DNA of 64,000 nt. Source: Isoperla grammatica. Taxonomy: Eukaryota; Arthropoda; Insecta; Plecoptera; Perlodidae. The stretch lies in the NCBI GenBank assembly GCA_945910005.1, contig OX246748.1, positions 10,756,049 through 10,820,048 on the forward strand, written 5' to 3'. Of the stretch, positions 61,051 through 64,000 are shown piece by piece (position 1 is the first letter of the stretch; each line of letters opens with the position of its first letter). Both the position numbers and the translations under genes were made by a program. The notes under the pieces are model-generated. The model was given only the letters and a program-made list of their open reading frames with translations. It had not been told where the DNA came from and did no database searches.

Positions 61051-63035
61051 TTAAAATAGGTTTAAAACTAGTCATACATTCCCACGAAATCGTGTGTTTA
61101 CAGTTGAGTTGTCAGAAGAAGAAAAAATATATTCTTAACACAAAATTATGCAAATATTAACACGTGTTCCACAAATAAATTTTAAGAAAATGTATTTGTG
61201 TGATTGTAAACCACAGGAAGAGTTGCCAGTACAAGAGAGTTTTTGATTTTCACTTTTCATCAATGTTTGAGGAGAGTCCAACTCAAAGTTAGTTTCATTT
61301 TAAACATCCCATCAGAAATAAAACAGACTGTTTTGGCACCCAGTATGGCAAATTTGTTAAACGTTGACTTTTTCTGTTAAAGCTTGTGACTTTTCTATTT
61401 TCTAAAAAATAATTTAAAAAATATCACTTGAGATTTTTGTTTTATTGAAAATTGAAAATCATCAAGTTCCCTCCCCGTCGGGGCCGTCACTAGGGTATAA
61501 AAATCACCCGGATATGTTTGGGCAAAGTACAATAGAGGGTCTGGGGGAGCCCATCTCCCCCATAATGCGTTTTTTATAACATTTGTTACTGATGCCCCTG
61601 GAGTGAAACTAACGGTGGTGTAAGCAAGTCAAAATGGTCTACTCCCGATTTTTTACCCGGGTTACCAACCCCTACTTACGGCCCTGCTTCCCGTACATTT
61701 TTAAGGGGGGGGGGGGGAGGATAGGGGGAGAAGTGGAGAATTCCCTCCCCCCCTCATCTTCATGTAGAAGTGCTTAGCAGGAGAAACATCCAAGGACGAA
61801 TCTAAGGGGGAACCACTCAAGAATATCTCATTAGAAAATAAGTCGGAGGTCTCTGCATCGAACCCAGCCGGTGAGTTGCTATAATAACCTCCAATAGCCG
61901 TCTGAACTCCTGATACAAACCTCTTCAACCTCTTCATGTGCACAAACAAAACATGGTTCCTTAACAAAACTTGATCAAGTGAAGAATGGCCGATGGAGGA
62001 ACTTACAATTTCCAATTTTTTTTTTTAATTTTAATTTTTATTACCTAACTCTTTAATGAGTGACGCTACACTCTCCAAAAAGTGCTTAAATTCAATTTGT
62101 ATAGGCTACAAGGTTTTTATTTTTTTATGATTACTTCACTTTTCTATCCAAGGTAGAACTGAAAACCATCTATTTTGAAAAAACTCAACGTTTCCGTACG
62201 TTTAATGGCGTCAGACAGATTGGGCACTAACGGTGTGGTACCTATTTGCGGTGGTAAGGCCAGAAATAAAGGCACGTGATTATTGTGGTACCACTTGTGG
62301 TACGAGCGCCGGTAGCGTCGGTTTCCACAGACGGAGGTGAGTTGGGGCGTCGCTAATTTCCTGTAACGAAAATTTTGCACATTTGTCAGGTTTTTATTTT
62401 TACGTTTAAGAGAAAACGGTGTGAGATAGAATTTTTCGGTCTTCGTTTTTTTCTTACCTTGATCATTTTTTTTTTAAAAATTTTAAAATGTTTTTTAAAC
62501 ATATCCAGTATAGGAGTATGTGTAACTGGTGAGTCTTTTCAGTTAAGCGATTTTTTTTTAGTGCAAAATGTGTTCTCTCGATTCGTATTCAATTAATAAT
62601 TCCTGAGTCTTGATCAGTTTAATAATTAGTTGATCAGAATAATATCCAATGGAACATGTTATATAATATTATATACAACAAAGCTATTACTATGCAATGT
62701 GTTGGTCGATGTACATTTATGTTTATTATTAACATTATATCATAGACTTATAATTGCAATTACTATTATAAGTCCATGATTATATTATTATGTTATGATT
62801 ACGATATATACATAAGTCGGTACTCGGAACACAATTCTAGATCACGTGGGTGCTAGAAAAGTTGTAGAGTATTAAATATTAGTTTCGTCAAGTTCAGTGT
62901 TGAATACGTACCTCACCATGACCTTCGAATAGCTTACTCCGTGATTAGACAGATGGCGCCACAAGGTACTTCTTCAAGTCAGGTTGAAATTATTGATTTT
63001 TGTCTAGCCGGCTTTATTTGTTTACAGACAAACTG
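61051..63035. other. D2 3' flank, no gene seen
   Basis: Collinear with 51561-53525. Contains a G run at 61704-61720 and the hairpin at about 62737-62793. No supported gene. Confidence 0.55.
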
Positions 63036-63299
63036 TTCGTTTCCTCCCAAGTCGGTTAACGGTTTCACGTTTTCTAGGTCAGGGCCTACGGAGTGTGGTT
63101 GTATAGGATTTTATTATAGGGTCTTAATAAAGAATTAAAAATATAGTAAGGGGATGACTCATTGACCATTCATGTGATTTGATTACGTGAGTGTACTCGA
63201 CAAATATGATCATATGACGTCGGGGGGAGTTGGGTGAGCGGTAGGTGGTAGTGGTAGGAGGTAGTAGGTGGGCGGGGTAGAAATGTGAAAGACCACGTG

Positions 63300-63373
63300 C
63301 TCAAGACAACGCATCACAGATAACGACTGACTCTCCAGACATTCCGATACTCGACTCACAGCAGTGCAGCCAG
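63300..63373 (+). other. Possible 5' non-coding exon of a gene beyond the window
   Basis: Sequence after 63300 is less AT-rich and ends GCAGCCAG before a good donor GTAAGC at 63374. It contains no long ORF. Upstream (63190-63280) is purine-rich with TGACGTCG-like sequence. It would fit a leader exon of another cluster member to the right. Weak support. Confidence 0.25.
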
Positions 63374-63587
63374 GTAAGCTCTTACACTATTTCTTGTTAT
63401 GGCAACGTATTACGCTATCATAAACTATACTATATTATGTATTGATTGTTAATTGTAATAACTAATAATGTACTGGTGGCTGGCCGCTCCCTGACCCGAC
63501 TTATGCATGGAAGAATACATAGCTTGCTACATTGTTGGACTAAGCATATGCAATTATTTGTTTGCACCTTTCACTATCTTTCTCTCT

Positions 63588-63632
63588 CAGCATCTTTCAA
63601 TTTCAATTTCAATTTGAAATTGAAAGATGCTG
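63588..63632. repeat. Perfect 19-bp stem hairpin
   Basis: CAGCATCTTTCAATTTCAA and its exact reverse complement TTGAAATTGAAAGATGCTG are separated by TTTCAAT. Could be a hairpin RNA if transcribed, or a palindromic repeat remnant. Confidence 0.85.
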
Positions 63633-63828
63633 ATGCTATAATCGTTTGGTAGTCGAATGTAACGTGGGATGATTCAGAGATGTTCAAAGCTCTAAACATT
63701 CGGGCCCTATAAATGCTTCGTTGTTATGGACGCTCTAAAGACAATTTCCTAAGTTAAAAACCCAGCGCGAACCGTGAATCGAATCCTGGACCTTCTGCAT
63801 TTGAAGGAGGAATAAACCCACTTTCCGT

Positions 63829-64000
63829 CCTCGGTAGCTCATGCGGTTGGGGCTTGGGTAGGTCCTAACGTTCGCCACCAAGAGACATGGGTTCGAATCC
63901 CGCATAAGGCATGGGTTTTTGTTGTCCCACATCTTCATCTTTCACCCCTCATCGTCTCGAATAGCATCATTGCCAGTGGCAACAGTAGAGACGGAAAGCG
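63829..64000 (+). mobile_element. tRNA-derived SINE sharing the family 3' tail, cut by the window end
   Basis: Head: GGTAGCTCATGCGGTTGGGG (A box region, about 63833) and GGTTCGAATCC (B box, 63890-63900), spaced as in a tRNA-derived Pol III promoter. Tail: CTCATCGTCTCGAATAGC near 63948, the same tail as in the SINE-like copies at 44.5 and 54.5 kb. A true tRNA gene is unlikely because no acceptor stem is apparent. Confidence 0.75.

Larger units (their letters stand above)
53563..63035. repeat. Tandem duplication of about 10 kb, second copy (D2 unit)
   Basis: Collinear with 43467-53525 and carries gene D2. Copy-specific changes: a 12-fold exon-3 donor array, a MITE at 57513-57657, a LINE fragment at 59305-59845, and absence of the decamer minisatellite and the D1 SINE cluster. 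Confidence 0.92.

Noticed and set aside
63829..63907. A functional tRNA gene
   Set aside because: A- and B-box-like motifs are present but I could not find a paired acceptor stem or clear anticodon arm, and the SINE tail follows.

Overview
This is eukaryotic nuclear DNA from an invertebrate. The genes are split by GT-AG introns, TATA boxes and AATAAA signals are visible, and AT-rich non-coding DNA is crowded with long (ATT)n arrays, LINEs, tRNA-derived SINEs and foldback elements. I cannot name the species. The mix of LINEs (PHD-finger ORF1 type, and R4/Dong type) with tRNA-headed SINEs suggests a lophotrochozoan such as a mollusc, as a guess only.

The host genes form one cluster of six related genes for small secreted proteins of about 190-198 aa. 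Each has four coding exons, all joined in phase 0: signal peptide; an N-terminal exon (beginning Gly-Pro-Tyr in two subfamilies); a Cys-containing exon; and a C-terminal exon ending near a conserved Y-G-C motif. The pattern resembles MD-2-related lipid-recognition (ML) and DUF1091-like proteins. That family call is inferred from motif layout. There are three subfamilies of two genes each: A (+; A1 exons 3-4 only at 6.1-8.4 kb, A2 at 17.6-27.7 kb), B (-; B1 12.2-15.7 kb, B2 32.1-35.7 kb) and D (+; D1 46.3-50.9 kb, D2 56.3-60.4 kb).

Layout. Positions 1-16.7 kb and 18.55-36.35 kb are two copies of a segmental duplication, each carrying the 3' part of an A gene converging on a B gene. Positions 36.4-43.4 kb hold no host gene: LINE fragments between (TC)n arrays, a 1.4-kb minisatellite and two large palindromes. 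Positions 43.47-53.5 and 53.56-63.0 kb are a second tandem duplication of about 10 kb with one D gene per copy. The last kilobase holds a perfect hairpin and a tRNA-headed SINE.

The most unusual observation is that the same exon (exon 3) has been amplified at opposite edges in two subfamilies. In B1 and B2 the 5' edge with its splice acceptor is repeated five times in 69-bp in-frame units. In D1 and D2 the 3' edge with its splice donor is repeated 2 and 12 times in 93/94-bp units. Within each pair, coding differences counted by eye are mostly amino-acid changing. B2 also has eight TGACGTCA palindromes in its second coding intron, where B1 has two.

Mobile DNA includes a full-length but frameshifted R4/Dong-like LINE set in (TAA)n, a 4.5-kb LINE with both ORFs open inside an A2 intron, hAT-like and TTAA-flanked non-autonomous elements, and several MITEs whose empty sites are visible in the paralogous copy.
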